A stretch of DNA of 64,000 nt from Paenibacillus sp. FSL R7-0337 (GCF_037969875.1 NZ_CP150218.1:5332001-5396000), one strand, 5' to 3'; shown: positions 11,597-20,701, numbered from the stretch's first letter. Notes: generated from the letters alone by a model not told the origin. Numbers and translations are program-made.

Positions 11597-11630
11597 AAAA
11601 AAAGGGGTAAGCGATGCTTATCCCTTCTTT
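11597..11630. terminator. Bidirectional terminator, peptide gene and katA
   Basis: GGGGTAAGC pairs with GCTTATCCC around GAT. T-rich tracts lie on both sides (seven T on the minus strand, TTCTTT on the plus strand), so it can end both the peptide operon and the convergent catalase gene. Confidence 0.85.
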
Positions 11631-11644
11631 GCTGTGGATAGAGG

Positions 11645-13099
11645 TTACTCTGTTACAGCCAATCCCAGTCCTTCTGCGATTCGACGGCCAAATTCCAGAT
11701 CGGCTTTGTAGAAGTGGCCAATCTGGCGGAGCTTGATCTCCTCGGACTCCACTGGAGTCATCGCACCGACAATATTGCTCACGAGCCGGGCACGCTCCTC
11801 TTCGCTGAGCAGACGGTACAGATCACCCGGCTGGGTGTAGTGATCGTCATGGTCATAAGACACGCTGTCTACCTGGCCGGAGACTTCAAAAGCAGCCGCT
11901 TTATGCTTCGCAGACTCGGTTGCCCCGCCGGAGCTGTTGGGCTCGTAGTAGACAGAGCCTCCCCCGTTATTCGTAGCATTCATCGCGCCGTCGCGCTGAT
12001 TATTGTTGACCTCGGCGACAGGCCGGTTAATCGGCAGGTGGTTATGGTTCGCTCCTACACGGTAGCGGTGGGCATCCCCGTATGCGAACAGTCGGCCCTG
12101 AAGCATTTTATCCGGAGAAGCCTCGATGCCTGGAACGAATGAGCCGGGGGAAAAGGTGGCCTGCTCCACTTCGGCGAAGTAATTCTCAGGATTGCGGTCC
12201 AGCACCATGCGGCCTACCTCAATCAGCGGGTAATCCTTCTGCGACCATACCTTGGTTACATCAAACGGATCGAAGCGGTAGGTGTCGGCATCCTCCACAG
12301 GCATAATCTGCACATGCAGCCTCCAGGCCGGGAAGTCTCCGGTATCAATGGCGTTGAACAAGTCCTCTGTATGATAATCCGGGTTCTCCCCGGCTAGCTG
12401 TGCTGCCAGCTTAACATCGAGATTCTTGACGCCCTGCTCTGTCTTGAAGTGGTATTTGACCCAGACGGCTGCACCTTCGGCATTCACCCACTTGAACGTA
12501 TGGCTGCCGAAGCCATGCATATGGCGGAGAGTAGCCGGGATGCCGCGGTCAGACATCAGAATCGTCACCTGGTGCAGAGACTCGGGGGAGAGGGACCAGA
12601 AGTCCCAGACCGCATTCGGGTTCTTCAGATGGGTCTGCGGATGACGCTTCTGGGTATGGATGAAGTCCGGGAATTTGATGGCGTCACGGATGAAAAAGAC
12701 AGGCGTGTTATTGCCGACCAGGTCGTAGTTGCCCTCTTCGGTGTAGAATTTCACAGCAAAGCCGCGCGGATCGCGCACGGTATCGGATGAGCCCAGTTCC
12801 CCGGCTACGGTAGAGAAACGGATGAACATCGGGGTGCGTTTGCCGACCCCGGACAAGAAGGCAGCCTTCGTATATTGGGAGAGATCATTGGTGACTTCAA
12901 AATAACCATGGGCACCGGCACCTTTGGCATGAACGACCCGCTCAGGAACACGTTCACGGTTGAAGTGGGCGAGCTTTTCCAGTAAGTGGACATCCTGCAG
13001 CAGCACGGGGCCGCGGGCACCGGCGGTCATTGAATTCTGGTTGTCGCCTACGGGGGCGCCCCAGCTAGTCGTTAGCTTGTTGTTATTGTTTGTAGTCAT
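11645..13099 (-). CDS. katA: Catalase (haem, monofunctional)
   Basis: 484 aa, a typical small-subunit catalase that converts hydrogen peroxide to water and oxygen in the cytosol. The distal-side His lies in RVVHAKGAGAHGYF, the distal Asn in VGNNTPVFFIRD, and the haem-ligand Tyr in RLFAYGDAHRYRVG near residue 340. The start is the ATG at 13099 (MTTNNNNK); the GTG 12 bases further out is part of the GAGGTGA ribosome binding site. An exact PerR-type operator is centred about 93 bases upstream, indicating peroxide induction. No partner gene is attached. The symbol is given by analogy with PerR-controlled Bacillus katA. Confidence 0.95.
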   Translation of the reverse strand: MTTNNNNKLTTSWGAPVGDNQNSMTAGARGPVLLQDVHLLEKLAHFNRERVPERVVHAKGAGAHGYFEVTNDLSQYTKAAFLSGVGKRTPMFIRFSTVAGELGSSDTVRDPRGFAVKFYTEEGNYDLVGNNTPVFFIRDAIKFPDFIHTQKRHPQTHLKNPNAVWDFWSLSPESLHQVTILMSDRGIPATLRHMHGFGSHTFKWVNAEGAAVWVKYHFKTEQGVKNLDVKLAAQLAGENPDYHTEDLFNAIDTGDFPAWRLHVQIMPVEDADTYRFDPFDVTKVWSQKDYPLIEVGRMVLDRNPENYFAEVEQATFSPGSFVPGIEASPDKMLQGRLFAYGDAHRYRVGANHNHLPINRPVAEVNNNQRDGAMNATNNGGGSVYYEPNSSGGATESAKHKAAAFEVSGQVDSVSYDHDDHYTQPGDLYRLLSEEERARLVSNIVGAMTPVESEEIKLRQIGHFYKADLEFGRRIAEGLGLAVTE

Positions 13100-13184
13100 G
13101 AACACAATCACCTCGTGTAGGATTTGATTTTAGATTAAGTATAAGTATTATAATAGCAAGAATTTAAATAAAATCAATCCTTTT

Positions 13185-13199
13185 TTATAATTATTATAA
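13185..13199 (-). promoter_or_regulatory. PerR box upstream of katA
   Basis: TTATAATTATTATAA: a perfect 7-1-7 palindrome that equals the Bacillus Per-box consensus (TTATAATnATTATAA) as I know it. A likely -10 TATAAT for katA lies about 35 bp closer to the gene (about 13148-13153, read on the minus strand). Confidence 0.88.
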
Positions 13200-13243
13200 T
13201 TAAGCTTATGTAGAAGAAGGATGGTTGATGATACTAATGCAAC

Positions 13244-13275
13244 AAAAAACTCCCGCCCGCAGCAGCGGACAGGAG
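13244..13275 (-). terminator. Terminator of the glucan phosphorylase gene
   Basis: On the minus strand CTCCTGTCCGC pairs with GCGGGCGGGAG with one bulge, followed by TTTTTT. It lies about 95 bases after the stop codon. Confidence 0.8.
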
Positions 13276-13369
13276 GGGGGATTCTGGAACAGAAGCGGAG
13301 CAGGAAGGGGTACTGATGACGGAAGCAAGAAGACCTGCAAGTTAGCTGATGATACCAAACTAATACGAG

Positions 13370-14986
13370 TTAGCTTGTGATATACATCCGGTTATAGTAT
13401 TCATCCAGCATGCGCTTGGTGGCGAATTCGATGCGGATGGTCTCGATGCTGCGGTGCATCATCTGCACCCACTTAGCCTGATCCTCATAGAAGACCGGGA
13501 GGACGCGGTTCAGCAGGGTCTCGTACAGTGCATCGCTATCATGCTGGTCAAGCACCGCAAAGTCGGTAGTCTCGAAGCCGTCGCCGATCTGCCAGCCGTT
13601 CTCGCCGTCGATGCAGGCCTCCGGCCACCAGCCGTCCAGAATGGAGCAGTTCAGGACGCCGTTCATGGCGGCCTTCATCCCGGAGGTTCCGCTGGCTTCG
13701 AGCGGTCTGCGCGGATTGTTCAGCCAGATGTCAGAGCCGCGGGTCAGCTGGGCTCCGATGGTCATATCGTAGTTCTCCAGGAAGACTACGCTCTTCGGAT
13801 ATTTGCGCATCATGGCTACAAGATTACTGACGATCCGCTTGCCGTTGTCGTCCAGCGGGTGCGCCTTGCCGGAGAAGACAATCTGGATCTTGCCGCTCTC
13901 CAGGTACGGCTCTATAATGTCCGGCTGGGAGAAGATCAGGTCACTGCGCTTGTAGGGAGCGGCGCGCCGGGAGAACCCGATCAGCAGCTGATCGGCATTC
14001 AGGGCGATGCCGGAACGTTCCTCGATGAAGCTGATCAGCTCCTGCTTGATCTCCTTGTGCACGGCCCACAGGTCGCCGCCCTCTTCAAAAGCGCGGGTCA
14101 TCCGTTCATCTACCCAGGTAGGAGTGTGAATCGCATTGGTAATGCCGATGATGGCAGACCGGCCGGCGACTTCCTTCCACATGGTGTTCGCGGTCTCGGC
14201 ATGAAGCTGGGCAACCGCATTCGAGATCCGCGCCAGCCGCAGGCCGGCAACGGTCATGTTGAAGGGTTCTCCGCCAATCCGCTCCATTTGCGCCCGGGTT
14301 AAGCCATTAAAGGCCCCCATGTATTCCAGCCGGTCCAGCGGATGGGTCTCGTTACCTTCCTTAATCGGTGTATGTGTAGTGAACACAACCTCTTCCCGTG
14401 TAGCCTTCCAGGCTTCTTCAAAGGTACTGCCGCCGGACATCTTCTCCCGGATCAGCTCGATTGCAGCAAGCGCCGCATGTCCTTCGTTGAAGTGATAGAC
14501 ATCGATGGGAATGCCCAGGGCGCGCATGGCTTTGACGCCGCCGATGCCCAGAACGATCTCCTGGGCAATCCGCTCCTCCCCGAACCAGCCGTAGAGCTGG
14601 CCGGTAATCCAGGCATCGCTGTTCTCCGGGATATCGGTGTCGAGCAAATAGAGCGGACGGTTGCCGAAATGGTCGGTTTTCCACACTTTGCAGACTACAT
14701 CGGTCTTTCTGACTTTTACCGTGACCTTGACGCCTGTATCTTCCAGGAAGTCGTACACATAGTTGTGGTAAGAGTCGTAAGGGTTACCGTCTGCATCAAT
14801 CTTCTGGTCCGTGTAGCCCTGCTTCCATTTGAGTCCGATAGGGATGATGGGTGCCCCGATATCCTGCGCGCCCTTGATGTAATCTCCGGCCAGAATGCCT
14901 AAGCCTCCGGCGTACATTTTGAAATCGGAATGCAGTCCGTACTCCATGCTGAAATAAGCTACTGACGGTAAGTGGTTGTCGCTCAC
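13370..14986 (-). CDS. glgP: Alpha-glucan (glycogen) phosphorylase, short form
   Basis: 538 aa, clearly shorter than the roughly 800-aa muscle/E. coli type, matching the compact alpha-glucan phosphorylases of GT35. It would release glucose-1-phosphate from alpha-1,4-glucans using phosphate. Landmarks: VAYFSMEYGLHSDFKMYAGG at the N-terminus, the DVYHFNEGHAAL and TTHTPIKEGNE segments of the substrate cleft, FSRRAAPYKRSDL, and the pyridoxal phosphate lysine in ASGTSGMKAAMNG (about residue 440). It starts GTG, 8 bases after AGGAGG. No other glycogen genes are adjacent. A cre-like palindrome lies upstream, which fits catabolite control. Confidence 0.92.
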   Translation of the reverse strand: MSDNHLPSVAYFSMEYGLHSDFKMYAGGLGILAGDYIKGAQDIGAPIIPIGLKWKQGYTDQKIDADGNPYDSYHNYVYDFLEDTGVKVTVKVRKTDVVCKVWKTDHFGNRPLYLLDTDIPENSDAWITGQLYGWFGEERIAQEIVLGIGGVKAMRALGIPIDVYHFNEGHAALAAIELIREKMSGGSTFEEAWKATREEVVFTTHTPIKEGNETHPLDRLEYMGAFNGLTRAQMERIGGEPFNMTVAGLRLARISNAVAQLHAETANTMWKEVAGRSAIIGITNAIHTPTWVDERMTRAFEEGGDLWAVHKEIKQELISFIEERSGIALNADQLLIGFSRRAAPYKRSDLIFSQPDIIEPYLESGKIQIVFSGKAHPLDDNGKRIVSNLVAMMRKYPKSVVFLENYDMTIGAQLTRGSDIWLNNPRRPLEASGTSGMKAAMNGVLNCSILDGWWPEACIDGENGWQIGDGFETTDFAVLDQHDSDALYETLLNRVLPVFYEDQAKWVQMMHRSIETIRIEFATKRMLDEYYNRMYITS

Positions 14987-15054
14987 TTGATAAGCCTCCT
15001 AAATGCGATTTAGATGGTACTGCGAATAAGAATTACTGCAGGCTGTATCTAAGA

Positions 15055-15068
15055 TGCAAACGTTTGCT
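15055..15068 (-). promoter_or_regulatory. cre-like palindrome upstream of glgP
   Basis: The 12-bp perfect palindrome GCAAACGTTTGC (15056-15067) sits in TGCAAACGTTTGCT, one base off the Bacillus CcpA cre consensus, 70 bp upstream of the glgP GTG. CcpA or another LacI-family repressor could bind. The remaining glgP-rbsK intergenic space (14987-15298) shows nothing else recognised. Confidence 0.7.
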
Positions 15069-15298
15069 CAATAAGGCAGGACGGGCTCTGGAAGCGATTG
15101 CACCATCATTCTAGCATATTTATCCTTAAAAAGCACAGCGAAGTTTCGGTGACAACTGGCTGCCTGTGGAGCCGATAAATAAAATTTGATTAACCTGCCG
15201 GAAGGCCATAAGATAAGGGGAGAATAAATGTACAAGGTTCATCTAAATCATAAGCTAAACCATAAATCAAACAATAAACCAAGTGGTGGTGTAAAGGA

Positions 15299-16237
15299 TT
15301 GAGTATAGTCGTAATTGGAAGTCTGAATATGGATATGGTCGTGCGGGCAGAGCGTGCGCCGGAGGCCGGGGAGACCCTGTTCGGTCAGGGATTTGTTCTG
15401 TCTCCTGGCGGAAAAGGGGCGAATCAGGCCGTTGCGGCGGCCAGACTGGGCGCGGATGTGACGATGATCGGCAGAGTGGGGAAAGACGCTTTTGGCAGCG
15501 GGCTACTGGAGATTATGGAGCAGGAGCGGGTGCATACTGCGTATATCTCACAGAGTGAATCCCAGGCTACAGGGGTTGCTTCCATTGTGGTGGACGGGTC
15601 CGGAGAGAACCGGATCATTGTGGTGCCTGGTGCGAATATGGAGATGAAGCCGGAGGATATTGAAGCGCTTGAGACAGTGATCAGCGGGGCCGGGATCGTG
15701 GTGATGCAGCTGGAGACGGATCTGGCGATGTGCGAGGCTGCGGCAGTCCTGGCGTTCCGGCACGGGATACCGGTGATTCTTAATCCGGCTCCGGCCCAGC
15801 CGCTGAGTGATGAGCTGCTGCACCATGTGACCTATCTGACTCCGAATGAGACAGAGGCGGGGATTCTGGCTGGCATCTCTGTGGAGAATGTGGAGGATGC
15901 AGAGCGTGCGGCCCGGATTATGCTGTCAAAAGGGGTCCGGCACGTCATTGTAACGCTTGGCTCCAAAGGGGCGTTAATCGTGGATGCTGCCGGAAGCCGG
16001 CATGTCCAGGGGTTCCCGGTGCAGGCGGTCGATACGGTGGCAGCCGGTGATTCCTTCAACGGGGCTCTGGCCTGGCAGCTGACCTGCAGTAGGACACTGG
16101 AGGAAGCGGTCCGCTTCGCCAATGCTGTCGGTGCGCTGGCGGTTGGCAAGACCGGTGCGATTGCTTCTCTGCCCAGACTCGAAGAGGTGGAGCAGTTCCT
16201 GCGGACAGCTGCTGATGCGAAGCCTCATGAGCAGTAG
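15299..16237 (+). CDS. rbsK: Ribokinase
   Basis: 312 aa, PfkB family. It phosphorylates ribose to ribose-5-phosphate with ATP. The first signature is the N-terminal GSLNMDMVVRAERAPEAGET and GGKGANQAVAAARLGA (about residues 7-50); the second, holding the catalytic Asp and anion hole, is DTVAAGDSFNGALAW (about 243-257). The start is TTG after a weak ribosome binding site (TAAAGGA); the reading frame begins directly with the conserved IVVIGSLNMD strand, which supports it. It is not next to ribose transport genes, so it may serve nucleoside salvage. Confidence 0.93.
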   Translation: MSIVVIGSLNMDMVVRAERAPEAGETLFGQGFVLSPGGKGANQAVAAARLGADVTMIGRVGKDAFGSGLLEIMEQERVHTAYISQSESQATGVASIVVDGSGENRIIVVPGANMEMKPEDIEALETVISGAGIVVMQLETDLAMCEAAAVLAFRHGIPVILNPAPAQPLSDELLHHVTYLTPNETEAGILAGISVENVEDAERAARIMLSKGVRHVIVTLGSKGALIVDAAGSRHVQGFPVQAVDTVAAGDSFNGALAWQLTCSRTLEEAVRFANAVGALAVGKTGAIASLPRLEEVEQFLRTAADAKPHEQ

Positions 16238-16349
16238 ATCCCAGCAGATTCCGTATGTGAGATAGAGTGAGCAGATGCTTATAGACAAATTAAGCGGGGA
16301 GCGTCAGAGGAAGCTCTGAGACTCCGGGTCCGCTAAGGAGCTGACACGT

Positions 16350-17114
16350 TTGAGCGGTACAGTAACTGTTAAGAATATAACCCTCGGAGAAGGGATGCCC
16401 AAAATCTGTGTTCCGCTGGTCGGAACGACGCGGACGGAGCTGCGTGCAGAAGCTGAGGCGCTAATCGCACTGGCGCCGGATGTGGTGGAGTGGCGCAGTG
16501 ATTTCTTCACGGAGGTGGAAGATATTAATGCCGTGACCCAGGTGCTGGAGGATATTCAGCGCCTGCTGCCGGAGATTCCGCTGATCTTCACCTTCCGCAG
16601 CGCCAGGGAAGGCGGCGAGAGGGAAATCTCCTCAGCCTATTACTTCCGGCTGATCCAGGCAGCGGTAGAGAGCGGGCTGGTGGATATTGTGGATGTGGAG
16701 CTGTTCCAGGAGGAAGCGGAGGTCCGCAGACTGATTGCAGCAGCACATGGACAGGCGGTGTTCGTGATTCTCTCGAATCATGACTTCGACGGGACGCCGT
16801 CCGAGGAGGAGATTGTCTCCCGGCTGCGCCGGGCGCAAGAGCTGGGCGGCGATCTGCCGAAGATTGCCGTAATGCCGCAAGGTCCAGCCGATGTGCTGAC
16901 CCTGCTGGCGGCGACGAACCGGATGCAGGAGCAGTATGCGGACCGTCCGATCATTACGATGGCGATGAATGGGGAAGGCGTGATCAGCCGGCTGGCCGGA
17001 GAGATCTTCGGCTCGGCGCTGACCTTCGGTGCGGCGCATAAGCCTTCGGCACCGGGGCAGGTGGCGGTTGCCGAGCTGCGCGGTGTGCTGGAACTGCTGC
17101 ACCGCAGCTTGTAG
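16350..17114 (+). CDS. aroD: 3-dehydroquinate dehydratase, type I
   Basis: 254 aa, the usual length. It dehydrates 3-dehydroquinate to 3-dehydroshikimate in the shikimate pathway by a Schiff-base mechanism. The catalytic pair is visible: His144 in ILSNHDFDGTP and the Schiff-base Lys171 in GDLPKIAVMPQ. EWRSDFF (about 47-53) and FTFRSAREGG (about 80-89) carry the substrate-binding Glu and Arg residues. TTG start, well placed after AAGGAG. It is separate from other aro genes and ends with its own terminator. Confidence 0.94.
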   Translation: MSGTVTVKNITLGEGMPKICVPLVGTTRTELRAEAEALIALAPDVVEWRSDFFTEVEDINAVTQVLEDIQRLLPEIPLIFTFRSAREGGEREISSAYYFRLIQAAVESGLVDIVDVELFQEEAEVRRLIAAAHGQAVFVILSNHDFDGTPSEEEIVSRLRRAQELGGDLPKIAVMPQGPADVLTLLAATNRMQEQYADRPIITMAMNGEGVISRLAGEIFGSALTFGAAHKPSAPGQVAVAELRGVLELLHRSL

Positions 17115-17152
17115 CGGCTGCCGGTTCGGAAGCAGCAGGAATGGGGATAGAG

Positions 17153-17191
17153 GGGTGCTTCCGGCCGGTGAAACGGTGGAAGCACCCTTTT
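17153..17191 (+). terminator. Terminator of aroD
   Basis: GGGTGCTTCC (17153-17162) pairs perfectly with GGAAGCACCC (17178-17187), followed by TTTT. Confidence 0.88.
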
Positions 17192-17288
17192 GCATATATG
17201 GAGAGATAGCAAGTAGCGGGCAGAGTTTGAAACTGTAGCTGCCCATGCCCTACAATGGAGGCAACTAAGTAGAAGGGGCGGAGCGCCG

Positions 17289-17981
17289 ATGACAGAATTG
17301 ATTCTGGTTGTGGAGGACGAGGTGAGAATTGCCCGTCTGCTGCAGATTGAGCTGGAATGCGAGGGATACCGTGTGTCCATTGCCGGTAGCGGCCATCAGG
17401 GGCTGGAGATGTACCAGGAGCAGCAGCCGGATTTGCTATTGCTGGATGTGATGCTGCCTGGATTCAGCGGCATAGAGCTGCTGCGGCGGATCCGGTCGGG
17501 CGATCCCGATACACCTGTTCTGCTGCTTACAGCCAAAAGCTCTGTGGAGGATAAAGTGTCAGGCCTGGACCTTGGGGCCAATGATTATATTACGAAGCCG
17601 TTTCAAATTGAGGAGTTGCTGGCGCGTGTCCGTGCTGCGCTGCGGCTGGCCACGGGGCAGAGGAGAGAGGAAGCCGTCAATCTGCTGCTGGCAGATGATC
17701 TGGAGCTGAACGAAGCTACGCGGGAGGTGAAGCGGGCAGGCCGAAGCATCGAGCTGACTCCCCGGGAGTTCGACCTGCTGGTCTACCTGCTGAAGAATAA
17801 GCGCCAGGTGCTGAACAGGGAACAGATCATGGCCGCCGTCTGGGGGTACGATTATTACGGTGATACGAATATTGTGGATGTCTATATCCGCTATGTCCGC
17901 AAAAAAATTACGCTCGGCCACGAGCCTGAATTGATTCAGACCGTGCGGGGCGTTGGTTATGTGCTGAAGGATACCCCATGA
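17289..17981 (+). CDS. OmpR/PhoB-family response regulator
   Basis: 230 aa. The receiver domain (1-120) has the acidic pair E9/D10, the phospho-acceptor D53 in LLLLDVMLPG, the switch Thr in LLLTAKS and Lys in ITKPFQ. The winged-helix DNA-binding domain (about 130-228) has ELTPREFDLLVYLLKNK and the recognition helix near NIVDVYIRYVRKKI. The stop codon overlaps the start of the histidine kinase by 4 bases (ATGA), so the two are translationally coupled. Two PepSY-protein genes follow, giving a four-gene envelope-sensing unit. Confidence 0.96.
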   Translation: MTELILVVEDEVRIARLLQIELECEGYRVSIAGSGHQGLEMYQEQQPDLLLLDVMLPGFSGIELLRRIRSGDPDTPVLLLTAKSSVEDKVSGLDLGANDYITKPFQIEELLARVRAALRLATGQRREEAVNLLLADDLELNEATREVKRAGRSIELTPREFDLLVYLLKNKRQVLNREQIMAAVWGYDYYGDTNIVDVYIRYVRKKITLGHEPELIQTVRGVGYVLKDTP

Positions 17982-19345
17982 AGCTGCGGAGCACCATTCA
18001 TCTGTATTCCAGCGTGCTGTTCGCCGTGCTGCTTATCCTCATGAACCTGTTCATCTACGCCCTGTTCAGCCGGATGTCACTAGACAGCCAGCTCGGGCAG
18101 GCAACTGCCGAGACGGCCAGAATCGCTGCCGCGATGAGAAAAGCGGGAGACGGGGTAACGGCACCGGAGCTGCTCCGGGCTTATGTGCCTGTGGAGGGAA
18201 TGCTGCGGCTGCTCTCTGCGGACGGTAGCGGACCGGCGCCGGTTACCTCAGCGTCCGGGCAGGAGGTCAGCCGGATGAAGCCGGTCTACCATTCCGGGAA
18301 GCAGGCGGAGCAGGTCCGGGTGGACGGACGCTTGTATGCGTTCGTGAGCGTTCCGGTCATCTGGACGGACGGGAACGTGCTGAATCTCCAGATGACCAAA
18401 AGTCTGGAGAGCACGATGGATACATTACGAGTGCTTCGGATGGTCCTTGCCGGGGCTACGCTTGCGGCGCTGCTTCCGCTGCTGCTCTCCAGCCGCCTGT
18501 TGTCGGGCCTGATTATGCGGCCCATCGTCCAAATGACGGCAACCATGCGGGAGATTCAGCGCAGCGGGAAATTCCGCAGGCTTCCGCTGGAAGCACACTC
18601 GAAGGATGAGCTGATAGAGATGGGGCATACCTTCAACGAAATGATAGGCCTCTTGGAGAGCAATTATGTGAAGCAGGAGAAATTCGTGTCGGATGCCTCC
18701 CATGAGCTGCGGACACCGCTGACGGTTATTGAGAGCTATGCCAGTCTGCTGAAGCGCAGAGGGCGGGATCACCCGGAGCTGTTCGAGGAATCGGTTGAGG
18801 CCATCCATTCCGAAGCAGTGCGGATGAAGGAAATGACGGAGCAGCTGCTGCTGCTGGCGAAGCACCCGGAGCAGTGGGAGCTGGAGCTGAAGCTGATGGA
18901 TCTGGAGGAGCTGGCCCGTTCTTCGGCGAAGGCTTTTCATAATGCGTACGGGAGAGAGGTCATGGTTCAGGTCGAAGGGCTGGCTGAGGGCTACAGCGAT
19001 GAAGCTAAGCTCCGGCAGCTGCTATTCATCTTCCTGGATAATGCCCGTAAATACAGCGATGAGCAGATAACTGTGCGTATTGAAGCTGCCGGGCAGGAAC
19101 GGATGATTGTGATTACCGACCGCGGCATTGGAATTCCGCTGGAGGAGCTGCCGAAGATATTCGACCGTTTCTATAGAGTGGATGAGGCGAGAACCCGTGA
19201 GAACGGAGGGGCAGGCCTGGGGCTGTCACTTGCCGCAGAGATCGCGGGAGCGATTGGAGCGGAGCTGTCTATGGAGAGTACGGTAGGCCTGGGAACCTCG
19301 GTGACGATCCGCATGACTGCGGACCCCAGGGGAGGTGGACAATGA
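17978..19345 (+). CDS. Sensor histidine kinase, HAMP type
   Basis: 455 aa. Two membrane segments (about 9-31 and 155-176) enclose an extracellular sensor of about 120 residues with no recognised fold. A HAMP linker starts at LIMRPIVQM (about 178). The phospho-acceptor is His242 in SDASHELRTPLT. The ATPase domain shows the N box FIFLDNARKYS, the G1 box DRGIGI, the F box FDRFYRVDEARTRE and the G2 box GAGLGLSLA. It pairs with the upstream response regulator and overlaps the PepSY gene downstream by 4 bases. The signal is unknown; the attached PepSY proteins point to an envelope cue. Confidence 0.95.
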   Translation: MKLRSTIHLYSSVLFAVLLILMNLFIYALFSRMSLDSQLGQATAETARIAAAMRKAGDGVTAPELLRAYVPVEGMLRLLSADGSGPAPVTSASGQEVSRMKPVYHSGKQAEQVRVDGRLYAFVSVPVIWTDGNVLNLQMTKSLESTMDTLRVLRMVLAGATLAALLPLLLSSRLLSGLIMRPIVQMTATMREIQRSGKFRRLPLEAHSKDELIEMGHTFNEMIGLLESNYVKQEKFVSDASHELRTPLTVIESYASLLKRRGRDHPELFEESVEAIHSEAVRMKEMTEQLLLLAKHPEQWELELKLMDLEELARSSAKAFHNAYGREVMVQVEGLAEGYSDEAKLRQLLFIFLDNARKYSDEQITVRIEAAGQERMIVITDRGIGIPLEELPKIFDRFYRVDEARTRENGGAGLGLSLAAEIAGAIGAELSMESTVGLGTSVTIRMTADPRGGGQ

Positions 19346-19944
19346 AGCAGAAACCAACGAACAAGAGCAAGATGTACAAGGCAGTTATAGGTATGGTTGT
19401 CTTCCTGTTGCTGTCTGTGGTTGCCTTCTGGATATTTGGCAAGGATTCGGAGCCGCTGTTATCCAGAGATCAGGCTACGCTGGCTGTGCTGAGCGAATAT
19501 CCCGGTAAGGTAGACAGTCTGAAGCTGCAAGCTGGAGCTTATGTAGCAGAGCTTCAGACGGAGCAAGGACGGTATGAGCTGAAGCTGGACGGAGTGACCG
19601 GCGAGATTCTCTCCATCGTGCTGCTGAAGCGCACGGACGAACCGGCGGTGCAGCCTACGTCTGCCGCTACTCCAGCTCCATCTGGCGGAGCTGACGCGAC
19701 CCCGTCACCAGCACCTACCCCGGCAGCGCAGAGCGTAGTCTCCGAAGAGGAGGCTGTCAGGCTGGCTCTGCTTGAGGTACCGGGGGAGCTGGACGATGTG
19801 GATACGGGAATCGATGCGGCGGGCGCTTATTATCTGGTGGAGATTCATACTTCAGACGGACGGGAGGCCGTAGTCCAGGTGAATGCAATCTCGGGCCATA
19901 TTATGTCTGTGACCTGGGAAGAGCCGGATGGGGACGATTCCTAG
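19342..19944 (+). CDS. Membrane-anchored protein with two PepSY domains
   Basis: 200 aa. A short basic N-terminus and one membrane segment (about 14-32) are followed by two PepSY-like repeats, about 40-95 (LLSRDQATLAVLSEYPGKVD to GVTGEILSI) and 130-195 (SEEEAVRLALLEVPGELDD to NAISGHIMSV). They are joined by a Pro/Ala/Thr-rich linker. The protein would sit outside the membrane. PepSY domains are proposed to regulate proteases or act as sensory inhibitors. Overlap of 4 bases with the kinase gene suggests it works with that sensor. Confidence 0.85.
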   Translation: MKQKPTNKSKMYKAVIGMVVFLLLSVVAFWIFGKDSEPLLSRDQATLAVLSEYPGKVDSLKLQAGAYVAELQTEQGRYELKLDGVTGEILSIVLLKRTDEPAVQPTSAATPAPSGGADATPSPAPTPAAQSVVSEEEAVRLALLEVPGELDDVDTGIDAAGAYYLVEIHTSDGREAVVQVNAISGHIMSVTWEEPDGDDS

Positions 19945-20060
19945 TGTTCTGTTTATTTGTTTTCTCAGCGAATTCTAATGTTACTCCCGCTGTTCTCTCA
20001 GATTGTAGCGTTATAGTTACTACATGAAGCAGCGAAGAAAGAACTTAGGAGGCGTTAACA

Positions 20061-20621
20061 TTGAAGACAAAGATATGGAGCAGTATCACGGCGGCAGCAC
20101 TTATTCTCGGCGGCGCTTATGGTATAGGCGAGCTGAAGGGCAGTACAGCAGATGCAGCCGCAGCAGTGAAGAGTCAGGGCCAAACGTTGATCAGTGTAAG
20201 CCGAGCTGAGCAGATTGCCTTGAAGGCAGCTCCGGGACAGGTGGAGAGCATTGATCTGGAGAAGAAGGCCGGCGGCACGTATTACGATATCGAAATTCAG
20301 CAGACCAAGCAGGAGATAGATGTCCGGGTAGATGCGTATTCGGGAAAAGTAATCAGCGTGCGCAAGGATGCAGACGATGATGACTCTCATAAGGCAGCTC
20401 CGGCCTCAGGCGGGAAGCTGATTACCGCAGGCAAGGCGGCTGAGGTGGCTCAAGCTGCTGTGAAGGGGACGGTCACTGAGATTGATCTGGACCGGGATCA
20501 CGGGGGCGCTGTCTACGAGGTTGAAATCAGGAACGGCCAGGTCAAGACAGAAGTAGGTGTCGATGCGTATACTGCCAAGGTTGTGTACACCGATACCGAT
20601 TCCGACGAGGATGATGATTGA
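20061..20621 (+). CDS. Secreted protein with two PepSY domains, acidic C-terminus
   Basis: 186 aa. It starts TTG with AGGAGG 7 bases upstream. A signal peptide or anchor (MKTKIWSSITAAALILGG) is followed by two PepSY-like repeats (about 45-105, SRAEQIALKAAPGQVESI to YSGKVISVRK, and 115-175, TAGKAAEVAQAAVKGTVTEI to YTAKVVYTDT). The C-terminus is very acidic (DTDSDEDDD), which might bind cations. It lies 116 bp after the first PepSY gene, so it may be in the same operon or a separately expressed target of the two-component system. Confidence 0.83.
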   Translation: MKTKIWSSITAAALILGGAYGIGELKGSTADAAAAVKSQGQTLISVSRAEQIALKAAPGQVESIDLEKKAGGTYYDIEIQQTKQEIDVRVDAYSGKVISVRKDADDDDSHKAAPASGGKLITAGKAAEVAQAAVKGTVTEIDLDRDHGGAVYEVEIRNGQVKTEVGVDAYTAKVVYTDTDSDEDDD

Positions 20622-20650
20622 GTCAGAAGAGCGTTTCAGCAGAAGAAAAG

Positions 20651-20683
20651 AGAGGCAGCCGTTCAATCCGGCTGCCTCTTTGC
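20651..20683. terminator. Bidirectional terminator
   Basis: AGAGGCAGCCG (20651-20661) pairs perfectly with CGGCTGCCTCT (20669-20679) between two convergent genes. TTTG follows on the plus side, and the minus side reads CTTTTCTTCT. Confidence 0.9.
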
Positions 20684-20701
20684 TATGCCAAACGATTACG
20701 T

